Source: Festucalex cinctus (lineage: Eukaryota; Chordata; Actinopteri; Syngnathiformes; Syngnathidae). Taken from it: a DNA stretch of 64,000 nt. Location of the stretch: positions 14,305,598-14,369,597 of the forward strand of contig NC_135425.1 in the NCBI RefSeq assembly GCF_051991245.1, written 5' to 3'. Positions 1 through 11,060 of this stretch are shown in pieces. Each line of letters opens with the position of its first letter. Within the stretch, counting starts at the first letter, position 1. Position numbers and translations under genes: made by a program. The notes below the pieces were generated by a model. The model was not told the origin of the DNA and ran no database searches. It was given only the letters and a program-made list of their open reading frames with translations.

Positions 1-3000
1 TCAGCTCCTGCTTCACGTCCTGCGTTGGAAAGACTTTATTAGGGACACTAATTTCACTTGATGCATTTTGAACGTACAATTAGCATTTTTAAGTATTTAG
101 TTGTTTGGTTTATCTTTAATCTTTATTTTCATGTTGTCATGGATCAATATGTTAAAATAAAATGACAATAAGAATGTCAAAATGGATGAATGAGGGGTAT
201 TTTACATCACTTTTCCCAAAAAATGCTTGCCAAGTGAAAATTGTACTTAACAACAGTAAATTCATGCGCCCCCACTAGTCTAAACATGGTAGTGTGATTA
301 ATAATGAGTTTCACACAGAGCTGCTTGTAACATTTTGGTCTTACCTCAATTGTGGTAAGTGCGGCGCGGTTGAGGAAGTGCTTCCGGCAGTAGGACATTT
401 CTGCTTTGAGTCCTTCGTTTTGGGAATTCTTCCAGCTAAAACATGGAATAATGTTATTTCTCACTTACCCAAATTATTCCAAAATTGTACATTGGGGGCT
501 TGTGTGTACCCGAGATATGCGTTGTAGATGGTCATGTGGTCAGAGTTGGCCAATGCGAGCGCATCTTTGGCCAGGTTGGCTTCTTCCTTCCGGTTCATGG
601 GCGTAGAAAAGGGAGACTTCTCCGTGATGGCGGCCGCGATGGTCGCCTGGGAATGTAACACAGGCGCTTGAGACTATTAACACTGCCAAAGTCGGCCGTG
701 ATGAAAATAAACAAAATGGAGGTCGTACGATGGGCTCCAGGCAGCCCAAGATGGCGCCGTAAATGAGCATCTTGCCAATCTTGACGTTGACCGGCAGGTT
801 GGCCAGGTGTTGGCCCAGCGGAGTGAGCAGGTGGCGGCCGGGCTGACAGGCGCCGATCTTCCGCAGCAGGTTGACGGCGTTCATCACAGACTGAGGCTGC
901 GGGGCATCCAGGGCGCCGCTCAGGAACGTTTCCGGGGAGCCATACTCGCATTTCTAACAAAAAAAACAAAAACAAAACTAAAAAAAACACTCTAAAATTC
1001 TACAAAATGCACATTAAAAAATCATTTAAACTGGGTAAAAAAAAAAAAAAAAGCATAATTTGTTGGGCCCATTGTAAAGAATATGGTAGAAAAAAAATCT
1101 TAATTAATTTTATTTGTTTGATAATTTAAATGTCCATATTAAAAATTCAGTCATTTTTAATTTAATTAGTTTTAGATCTTATTTCATATACAGTACAATA
1201 TTTTCTTTACCAATTACTGAAGTTGATTAGTTTGACTTTTTTTTTTAATGTATTTTTTTTTGTTACTTACTATTGGTCTGTTTTATATATTTAGAAATGT
1301 GGTAGGATAAGGTTTTGTATTTAAGTTTATTAATGTTCTATTATTTAATATACAAGATGTGTTTTTTGCATTATAAAAATAAGGAAGGTTAGAGTTTTGT
1401 AATTATTTTAAAAATTAGTTGGATAATTGTCTATGTATTATATACTTTTTTTTTCCTTTTTACAAATTCTAATAAAATAGTACTACCTTGGCCGAGGTAG
1501 CCATTTTGTTTTACCATAATATGAAGACAGAGCTCCTCCAGGGGCACCCGAAGTATCTCTGGAATGGAGTAGTCCAAAAATGTATCAAATCTGAGGAGAA
1601 GCACATTCAGAGAACAAGATCCATTAAACAGAGATCATCATGTTAACATTTTTTCTTCTTCGTTTTTCTTTTTTTTGTATTGTAACGGCTCTTCCATAGC
1701 CTGCCTCATCTTACCTGTACTTTGGGTAGAGTCTGAAGCAGAAGCCGTTGCGGACGCGTCCTGCTCTGCCCTGCCTCTGGAGGGCGCTAGCTTTGGACAC
1801 AAACGTCTCCACTAGGGAGCTCATCTGACTGCTTTCGTGATATCTGAATGACACATGGCACATCACACACTTTGTACTCCTGTACTAAAATAATAAAATG
1901 AATGAATATGATGAATGTGATTCTACATGCTCAATATTGCTGCAATTCGAACTGCACAAGCTATTTTTTTTAAATGACTCAATTACAGGATGGCAGTAAT
2001 TCTAATGGGCACACGTTTCTCGTACTTGTTCTCCTTGGTTTTTCCTGTGTCGATGACAAACACAACATCGGGAATGGTCACACCTGTCTCTGCGATATTG
2101 GTAGACAACACAATCTAAAAAGAAAAAAAAAAGCATGAATTCTCGTACTCCTATTTTGAAACCTATATTTCCAAGGTACAGTACCTTCCTGACGCCAGCC
2201 GGGGGCACAGTGAAGGCCGCAGCCTGCTCCTTTGACGACAGCGTGGAGTGCAGAGCGACAATCCTGAACCTTTAAGTTACACCCAACATTTTCTGCATTC
2301 AATGAAATGTGGTTTGGATTTTTCTATAAACTGCACTCAAGTGCTGGCATCACCTGTTTTTATCCTTAAAGCGCTTGTCTGACGACAGCAGGTCAAACAG
2401 CTGCTGGATGTGAGACAGACCGGGTAAAAAGACCAGAACGGCGCCATCCAATGCTGTGAATTGAGGAGCTTTATCTAGAAGCAGCAAAAAACAACCACAA
2501 TTTTATACGGTATGTAATTTACCATTTTTGCCCCTTATAACATTTGGTACAATAAGCATTTTAAATTCATTTTATTTTTAAAATTCACCATTCAATAATA
2601 GGTAATTATTTTATAAATAGAAGTTACTTAGTTAAATATAAATACAATATATAAATAATATAGACATCTCAGTCTGCTCACTATGATATGGCTAAACATT
2701 AGGGGTGTGAATTGCCTAGTACCTGACGATTCGATTCGTATCACGATTCACAGGTCACGATTCGATTCGATAACGATTAATCCCGATACGAATTTATAAG
2801 TCGATTGTTGCGATTTTTTTTCATTCAAATTTAGAAAATACTAATCAGTAAGCTTGTAGAGTGTAAGATTTATATGAAAATGTATTATTTATTTATCTGA
2901 AATTTCAGTCTTATAGAGGTTGTAATCTGTTTCATGTTTGAACAGCATTAAAATAAAATATTAAGGCTTAATGTTCCGTTCATATAACATTCTTCCATGG

Positions 3001-6000
3001 TTAGGTGTGAACCCTAACCCGAAGTCAGACGTTTTGTTGAATATTTTTCCATTAAAAATGGAAGTTTAAAAATCGATTCACACACACAAAAAAAAAAAAA
3101 AGGTAATGATGATAAGACGTTGAATCGGTAAGACTACCGAATGAACAATTCTGAGCTCTTTAAAAAAAAAAAAAAAAAAAAAAACTTTTTTTTTTTTTAT
3201 TGAATCGATTCGAGAATCGCGCGATGTAGTATCGCGATATATCGCCGAATCGATTTTTTTTAACACCCCTACTAAACATACACCAAATACTTGGACCATT
3301 ATACACTTGTGTGGTACCGAGATATCCAATGAGCTCCACCAGTAGCTCCATATTGATCTTGTTGGGGTTCATATACTGCAGGACCTGGCGAGTCCTGCTG
3401 CTGAAGTGGTCCAGGTCAGGACCTAAATCCCATCCTGACGATGATTCCCTCAAGATCACCTCCTAAGAATCAACCAAAATCGATGTGGTAATAACCTGAG
3501 ATGGTGTCACGGCGGAATAATTTACCTGGTGCTGTAACGTCTTTCCGCCTTTTTGCGTGACTGCGATGCTCACGTCCTCTTCCTCTTCCAGAACCTTCTG
3601 GCAGTATTCCGAGTCCTTCTCCAGAATGTAGCCTGTCTCCTCCACGATGTCCTCTAAATGGAACACCTGAAAGCATAAATAACTGGTGTCAAATAACACT
3701 AAAGTAAAAGTAAGGCTGCAACAAGCGAATAATCCAAATAATTTAATGACAAAAAATCTCTGCCTTGAAGCTTCACAGGGATAATTTTTCCACACAAAGT
3801 AATGTTACTGCAGTCACATGCACCACTTTGTGTAAATAGGTTGGCATGTTGGTGGCTAACCAGCAGGAGAGAGATTCGGTAAAAGACAAACATGTAGCAA
3901 GCATATTCAACCAACAACAACGACAACTCAGCAGCCAACCAATTCTACCCTGTCATTTGCTGACACCCATGTCACTCACCAAGCCTTTTAAAGTCATACG
4001 GACTCAGAAACAAAAATATGACATTAGCACATGATGATGGCAACATTAAGTGGACAAAAAATATATACATTTTTTTTTTTTTACCTATTATGGGATGTTT
4101 ATACTTAGTTTTCTATAGTTATAATTTATCATCACTGGTCCCGATAATTGACTGTGCTCACCTCCACCGGGAAGGTCCGTCCTGGAATGTTGAGCACGGG
4201 GCAGCGGTTGAAGTAGTTTGAAAACTTGTGGCAATCAGCGGTAGCGCTCATGAGGATCAGCTGCAGGTCCGCCCGCCTGGAGACCACGTCCTTCAGGATG
4301 GTGAGCAGGAAGTCGGACTGAACGCTACGCTCGTGTACCTGCGTACATTCGGCGTTGGTCATTTGGATAACCATTGAGGTTTTTTTTGCAGGGGCGTGCT
4401 TCGGGTACCTCGTCCACTATGACGTGCGTCAGTGTGCTGAGGTGTCGGTCGTGCTGGAGCTTCCGCAGCAGAACTCCGGTGGTGCAGTACAATAAGCGAG
4501 TCCACTCGCCCGATTGGTTCTCCATCCTGATTTGATAGCCGCACAGCGATGACTGAAGAGGTGAAGGAAAAAAAATATGTGTAAAGGCAGGCAGCAGGGA
4601 TATATTAGTGGTTAGCATGTCTGCTTTACAGTTCTGAAGTTCAGGGTTAAAATCTTGGCTCCTTGCATGTTCTTCCCATACATGTTTGGATTTCCTCCAG
4701 CGACTTCTTCCCACATTCCAAAAACATATGTTAGGTTTGAAATTATCCACAGGGGGGAATGTGACAATGAATTATTGTATAGTATTTAATCTGAATCTGG
4801 AAAAGTCATTTTAGGATGCCATCTAAACCTTCCTTTTGAAGTATGAATGTGTGTGTGGATTCTTGTTTTACTATTTAGTTCCTTTGCCACATTTCAAAGA
4901 CATGCTTGGCAGGTTAACTGAACGCTCTAAATTGTCCGTAGGTGTGATTGTGAGTGTGAGTGGTTGTTCGTCGTCTACGTGTGCCCTGCGATTGGCTGGA
5001 CCAGTTCAGGGTGTACCCCGCCTACTGCCCGAAACCAGCTGGGCTGGGCTCCAGCACCCCCCACGACCCTTGTGAGGAAAAGCGGCTCAGAAGATGGATG
5101 GATGGATGGATGGATGGATGCTTTTAGTTTGAAACTTTCTTGAAATTTGTTAAAATATTTCTCAAAATTTTAGTGAAAAAAATTATTTAAAAGTAGGTTA
5201 AAATGCTCTTAATATTAAAGTAAAATAAAAATCTTTCCATCTTATTGACATTTTAATAATAATAATAAAAAAAATGTAAAATATTTTTGTTGAAATTTTC
5301 TTGAAGTTTGACATATTTTTGCCTACATTTTTAATTGTAGATCTTTTTCTTGACATTTTTATTTAAATTTGTATTAAATTTTAGTTCAAAATGTTCTTAA
5401 GAATTTATCCCTTTTTTTTGTTAAATTTTTTGATATTTTAATGAAACACTTTTGGAATTTTTGTTCAGATTTTCTTGAAACCTCGAGTGCTAAATTTTGA
5501 TCTATGCTTTCTTGTAATTTCAGTGGAACTTTTCCAGAAACTTCAGTTCAAAATTGTATTAAGTTATTAGTTTTGTTATTATCTTGAAACTTTAGTGACC
5601 AGAATTTATTCACATATTCTTGGAATTTCTGTTCAATTTTTCTTTAAATTTGAGCAAAGATTTTTGTTTGCAATTTATTATTGAAGTTCAACATTTTCTT
5701 GAAATTCAAGTTTAAATTTAGGTCTGCTGGAACATCCCATGACGTGCAATTGTAAAAAGAAGTTAGCTGCCTCGATGGGAGAGTTTACCTTTGAGCCCGG
5801 CCCGTCATGGCAGCCTAGCTCCTGGCTGACCCTGCATGCCAGACTCATGGCGGAGATCCGTCGGGGCTGCGTGACGACAATGTTACAGGCTCGGGCCGCC
5901 TCTCCTCCAAGCAGCAGTTCATCTAGCAGGAACTGTGGGATCTGCGTGCTTTTGCCACTGCCTGTCTCGCCGGCCACCACCACCACGCGGTGGCGCCGCA

Positions 6001-7939
6001 GAGCCTCCAGGACGCGTTGCCGATGCTGGAAGACGGGAAGCTGCTCTCGTTCGGCCTTGAGGACACAAAAATATAAAGCTAAAATCCCAAAACGCAAAAC
6101 AAAAGTATAATCTAAATATGCATAAAATTTTGCAGATAATACAATGTACATCTTTTTTTCAGGTGTTAAGAAAAATCATTGCATATTATTTCGTATTCAT
6201 TACAATCATTAAAATTAGACAGTTATTTAGCCTATATTCTGGGATGTTATTTATTTAGTTTTTAATTGCGCTTTGCAGGTTACACTGTTGGTCACATTTA
6301 GGGGGTGAAAAAGTTTTGAAATGATTTATCTTGGTTTCATTTTATTGATATGAAAAAAAAAAACTGCCATTTGACCAGGGGTGTGTAGACTTTTTATACC
6401 CACTGTAGCCGCATGTCTCACCAGAAGTTTCTGAGCCAGGGGGGATGTCCTGAGCTTCATGAGGAGTTCTCTTGACATCTGCAATCCATCTTCCTGTTCC
6501 CTCTCACCTCCCCTTCCCTCCATCTTGCCCTCCACAGACCCTCCTCCTTTCTCCACAATATCAAGAGCGGCCAAGTTCTCCCAGGAGTCCTCTGTTTCCT
6601 CCTCCGCAGCAACGCCAACTTGGTTCTGGCCGTCGGATTGGGACTCGAACCCGTGGTGCTGATGCTGTTGCTGCTTGAGGCGGGTCAGGAGTCGGGCAAT
6701 GAACTGGTCGCGGGGCTTGTTGGCGGCACTGCGCGATTCTTCCTGCTGCTGCTGCTCACCATCCCGCCACTCCAGCCACACGTCCCGGTAGGTGGGGGGG
6801 AGGAGCTGGTGCACCGACTAAAGATGTAATCATATAAATAAAAATAAATACAAATGAAAGTCAAACAACTCACCGTTTTAATGTTTAAATGTGCTCATTT
6901 TCTTGTCTGTTAATAGCCCTTAAGCTAAACGCAATAAGCTATATGAACATCTCTCTCGTTAGCACAATTGATGAATGTATGGTTTTCTTTGTTTATGCAC
7001 TCTGTTGTTTTTGTTTAGTTTAGCCTTTTTTTTATGATTTTATATTTTATATTTATATTTTACTTGATAGGTACAGTAATATCAACATAAGCATACATTT
7101 GACATTTGAGGAATTGTATTGCTCATATTGTAGTGAGCAGCCAACTTTGCCAAGTTGTTTTATTTTGTCACATTTGAAATCAAGTGTTTTATTTTATTTA
7201 ATTGACCATTTCATTGATAATTCTGATATTAATATATTTTAAATGTATTATTTCCAATTATATACTTACAATAAAAGTTTTTTTATTATATTTTTTTTAT
7301 TTAAAATCATTTTTTCATTCAAAATTATAATAATTATAAAAGCAAATTTATTATATCAATATTTACATATTTTCAGACCATGTCAAGTAAAAACTAAAAG
7401 CTGTATATTAAAAAAAATGTGTGTCATTCATCTACTCCTTTTTTTTTTTTTTAAGGCACAAAAATGTTTGAATGAATTTGTCTAATTAATAAATTAGCAT
7501 TCCTTATTTTTGTGAAGAAGCATTTTTAAAAAATATTTGTGTAATTTCATATTTTTAGATATATTTTTTATTTAGCTTTTCTATTCTAGCTAAGGGAAGC
7601 ATACAAGGAAGTATTTTATTTTATTTTTTACTACATGCATAACAGGAAATCTCTTAAACTCTATAAAATTTACACTTAATGCATGGCAAATATTCTTGGC
7701 ACTTGCACTCAACTGCAGACCACAAGTCATGCAGTGGTGTTCTACGCCACCTGCTGGTAAATGTGCACTACCTGTCCTTTCACCAGGTTGTACAGTGCCA
7801 GAGTGGCACCCAGATGCTGAGCCTGCATGCCGTCCTCGGTCAGGATGGTCGGACAAACTTCCAAGACGTCCTCCGTCATCTGAACACGCACCCTCGAGTT
7901 AGTGGGGGAAAAAAAATCAATGTAAGACCAACCATGCCA

Positions 7940-7996
<57 letters not shown>

Positions 7997-10874
7997 CATC
8001 GCTTACTTGCACCTCCAGTATCTGCCCGCAGCCACCTTGTGGAAGGCCGGCGGAGGACTCTTGGGAAGGTTTTTGCGCACCCAGTCGATGAGGAACTGTT
8101 TTGGGGACTTGCCTGTCCAACTACGTGCTGTATAGTCAAAGTTACGAATGTCCTTTGGCTCATTCTTCTTCTTCTGTTGCACGACTGTTTGGGCACATGT
8201 GAGAACATGGTCATCAGTAAAAAATAAAAATAAAAAAATTAAAAAATTCTAAATTAAGAAATTAATTAAGATTCCGATTCACAACAAACCTAGTTCTTAA
8301 ATTGGGTAAAATCAAGAAAAACTTGACCAGCCGGCTCATAAAAAAAGACAACAAACAAACACTCAAAAAAGAAATGTCTGTGTACGTTTGTTTGTAAGAT
8401 GTACCTTTATCCGCCGGGGCCTCTTTTTCTGCCTTTTCAAACAAGTTGAAACCGATTTCCTCTTTGTCATCATTGACAGATGGCGTTGTCTTCTCTTTTT
8501 GGGGTGCCTCCACCACTTTAATGGCGGGGTTGAATATGGGGTGCGACTCTAGTGGCTTCATTTCTAAAACATTTTGGAAGGTTTGTTTACATTGTAATAT
8601 TCACTAAATAACTAGTTGAAAAGCACAGAAAAATGTTAAGAACCTTGTTGTATGACACGTATTCTGTCTTGCGCCATCCGCTGAGCCGCCTTGTCTCCTT
8701 TGGTTTTGGCCGCCATCGCCATTTCCTTAGCATCGTAAAGCTGAGCAGTCAGGATCAAATACCTGTCGTTCTGCAATCCAAATATCAGTAGATGTAAGCA
8801 ATCCAAGAGACAACTATAGGTTTTGAATATTAAATACGTGGAACACTGTCACTTTGTCATATTACAAATAAGTACAATGCCACCCTGAAAAGAACAACTA
8901 AATAATAAGACCATGAGACATAAGCCATAGAAGTACCAGAAGGATGTCAAAATTATGAGAAATGTATGTATAATGTTTTCATTTCTACAAAAATAAAGTC
9001 ATGATAAAATGTAAAACCATATATTACATGGAAACAACTATATTGATACAATTGTTAAAATGTTTGTTATAATTCTAATATTAAGATTCTCAATTATAGT
9101 CTAATTTTATTTCAATTTTACAAGAAAAAAAGTCTGAATATTACAAGAGAAATACAATAATTAATACTATAGTAATGGTATTGTAAGACTAAAAGAATAT
9201 ATCCTATAAATTTTCCTAAAATAGTCATTTTATACTTCATTAAAACAAGCACTAGCGTGGTCTATTGAGTATAAATAGGCATGATTAATTACGCTTACAG
9301 GATCAAATTTTTCCTCCAATTCCGGGTTGCGTTGCGACATCTTCTTTCCTTCTTCCACCTCATCATCCTCTTCATCGCTGCTCTGCTCGGCGTACCTTAA
9401 TATCCAATCCTTCATGCGTGCATCGTCATCCTTCACGGATGCCTGTAAAATACATGTATGATTCGGATATGTGGCAAGTCATAACTCCATCCTGTCTTTA
9501 CAACTGCACACCTTGCTGGTGTCTTTGGAAGGGGGTGTTTTAAGTAGCTCGGGGCTCGGTGTTCGGGGCCGAACAGGAGGCTGGAACCTAGGCCTGCTCC
9601 TCTGGCTCTCCTCCTGCATCTGCTGGCTGAAACCTTCAGGCAGCTCCTCTGCGAATTAAACATGTTACATGGAGTACTTCAAAGGATGATCGCAGAATAT
9701 ACTTGAACGGTTACCATCTCGAAGGTTCAAGCAGAGCCAGTCGAGGGCAGAGTGGAGGTCGCCGCCGTACAGCACGCTACTCTTCATGGCCTCCTCGATA
9801 TGTTCCCGCTTGAAGTTGAACCTCTGCAGGGCCGTGTACAGATCCTAAATGCAGAAAACAGAAGAATGTTCTGGGATAAACATGTGGTGAGAAGTTTTAT
9901 GTACTCTCAGTAAATGATGGCTATTTTATTAATTTTTACACTTTAGGATATTAAAATGCTACTTCAAACACTATATGCGCAGTTAATAATGGTTATATTT
10001 GGCCCAGGTTTGACACCAGAGAAAAAAACGTGTGATTGTGTTCAACCTCACCAAAAGTTTCTTGTTGGTGAGTCTTCCTGACACAGGCTCTTTGTCGCCG
10101 TTCTCCTGCCGGAAGTCATTGATCAGCTTGATGATCTTTTTCTCCAGGTCGGCCTGGATGGAAACCTACAGCAGATGCATCCCACCAGACACACACACAA
10201 CATTTATTAAGAGGTGCACCACAACACATCGAATGCCTAACTAACAATCCCACTTACTTTCAGGATGGATTTGTCTGACACACCGCCTGTGTCTACCTGG
10301 GCAGTGTTGGCCATACTGTAGGTCTTTGGAGCTGCAAATTATTTACATGACTTTATAAATCTGGCCTGTTTACATTCAGCAAAGTTTACAACACAGCGTG
10401 CAATTTGTTTTGCTTTTGAAAGCAAGTTATAAGTAATAGCCAATACAAATACTTATTAAAAAGAACAATGTCTTAGTACAATTAACTAATACAAGTAAGT
10501 GAAAACTCGTGTAGGTAAGGTTGACCAAAAAAAAAAAAGTGTTGCAGGTGTACCTTCCTAAAGTAGTATCCGGCGAACCTATGCGTTCCCATTGGGTTGT
10601 ATTACAGAATAAACCATATTAGACGATAAAACTATCTTAATTAATGAAGTTCAGTTTAAAAATAGACAGGCGAATGTTTCATATCACCTTTAGACTTGTT
10701 GTCTTTAGCTGCTTTGCTCAGCTTGCTGCTCCCCGGTTGCTTCTTCGGCTCGTCCGCCGCACCGTTCCCGACTGTGGGAGCACCAGGCCGGCCTGATGCC
10801 GCCGCAGTGCCCGTCGGGCCCGCGGTAACAGCGACCACCGGCGGGGTTGATTTCTTCTTCTTCTTACCGCCCAT
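1..10874 (-). CDS. DHX29: DHX29, DEVH-box RNA helicase of the 40S ribosome (3' end of gene missing)
   Basis: DHX29 binds the 40S subunit and helps 43S complexes scan structured 5' leaders. Coding exons in gene order: 10688-10874, 10258-10331, 10052-10165, 9715-9844, 9512-9648, 9299-9442, 8644-8770, 8405-8563, 8007-8184, 7772-7892, 6422-6817, 5789-6055, 4409-4552, 4162-4338, 3526-3666, 3318-3462, 2354-2474, 2185-2263, 2026-2114, 1715-1843, 1515-1590, 729-953, 510-646, 345-435, then 1-19 running off the window. About 1202 of the roughly 1370 family residues are present, and the frame is continuous throughout. Seen: a lysine-rich start (MGGKKKKK), a dsRBD-like block (about 375-455), a Gln/acidic-rich exon 11, Walker A GETGSGKST (618-626), DEVH split by a splice (725-728), SAT (757-759), TNIAETG (952-958) and QRQGRAGR (999-1006), then winged-helix/ratchet blocks. 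The ATG at 10874 was chosen because it matches the family start; an upstream in-frame GTG is ignored. The donor of exon 7 (AAG|gttctt) is weak but frame-required. Confidence 0.96.
2700..3271. mobile_element. hAT-type MITE, copy 1 (DHX29 intron)
   Basis: It begins TAGGGGTGTGAATTGCCTAG and ends TTTAACACCCCTA, so its ends are inverted repeats, and it is flanked by a perfect 8-bp direct repeat CTAAACAT (2692-2699 and 3272-3279). The 8-bp duplication and TIR place it in the hAT superfamily. Subterminal regions are dense in CGATTCGATTCG-like motifs. There is no coding capacity; a poly(A)/poly(T) pair lies near 3162-3200. Confidence 0.88.
4604..5120 (+). mobile_element. Longer SINE-like copy of the GGAT-tailed retroposon (DHX29 intron)
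   Basis: It starts with GTGGTTAGCATGTCTGC and GTTCAGGGTTAAAATCT, a decayed tRNA-like head with a degenerate B box. It continues through two overlapping pieces (CACATTCCAAAAACATATGT; CACATTTCAAAGACATGC), then CTGCGATTGGCTGGACCAGT, and ends in seven GGAT units (5093-5120). The middle (about 4740-4890) is foreign or rearranged. Confidence 0.7.
5121..5740. other. AT-rich intronic stretch with recurring TTCTTGAAATTT
   Basis: Rest of the DHX29 intron after the SINE-like copy. TTCTTGAAATTT-like words recur every few tens of bases, suggesting a very decayed tandem repeat. Other large DHX29 introns (954-1514, 6818-7771, 8771-9298) are AT-rich with nothing recognised. Confidence 0.45.
7943..7992 (-). 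repeat. (CA)25 microsatellite, (UG)25 in DHX29 pre-mRNA
   Basis: Twenty-five uninterrupted CA units lie in the 114-bp intron between DHX29 exons 9 and 10. On the coding strand they read (TG)25, starting about 14 nt after the 5' splice site. Confidence 0.97.
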
Positions 10875-11060
10875 TTGGTCACCCACGGTCTAAAAAAAAA
10901 AAAAAGACCGGTTTGTGTGCCTGAAAATGGAAGTAAAACAAAGCTACAGCAGCATTCAGGTCTTGCGTGTAGTGAATTTTTTTTTTTAAGAGCCACACGG
11001 CCACCGTACTGGATCTTTCATGCCCGCGTTGCATTGTGGGAAGCATGCCTTACAACAATC
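10875..11060. promoter_or_regulatory. Shared divergent promoter of DHX29 and MTREX
   Basis: Only 186 bp separate the two oppositely directed start codons, so both 5' leaders and the core promoter must fit here or overlap the first exons. There is no clear TATA box. A GCATTGTGGGAAGCATGCC stretch (near 11031-11049) resembles the CCCA-type ZNF143/Staf and core-promoter elements, and the MTREX start AATCATGGCGGAC resembles a YY1 site, as in many housekeeping promoters. These motif calls are by eye and tentative. Two homopolymer runs (A13 near 10891, T about 10 near 10977) interrupt the segment. Confidence 0.75.

Noticed and set aside
595..990. 131-codon minus-strand frame overlapping DHX29 exon 22
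   Set aside because: Shadow frame; the true DHX29 frame in the same exon matches the family.
10136..10165. Shorter start of DHX29 exon 3 at ATCCAG|GCC
   Set aside because: The upstream acceptor tgctgtag|GTTTCC restores VSIQ, which aligns with the family's VVIN segment.
10875..10886. GTG-initiated extension of DHX29 (MGDQ...)
   Set aside because: The family start MGGK aligns to the ATG at 10874; non-ATG initiation is not supported.
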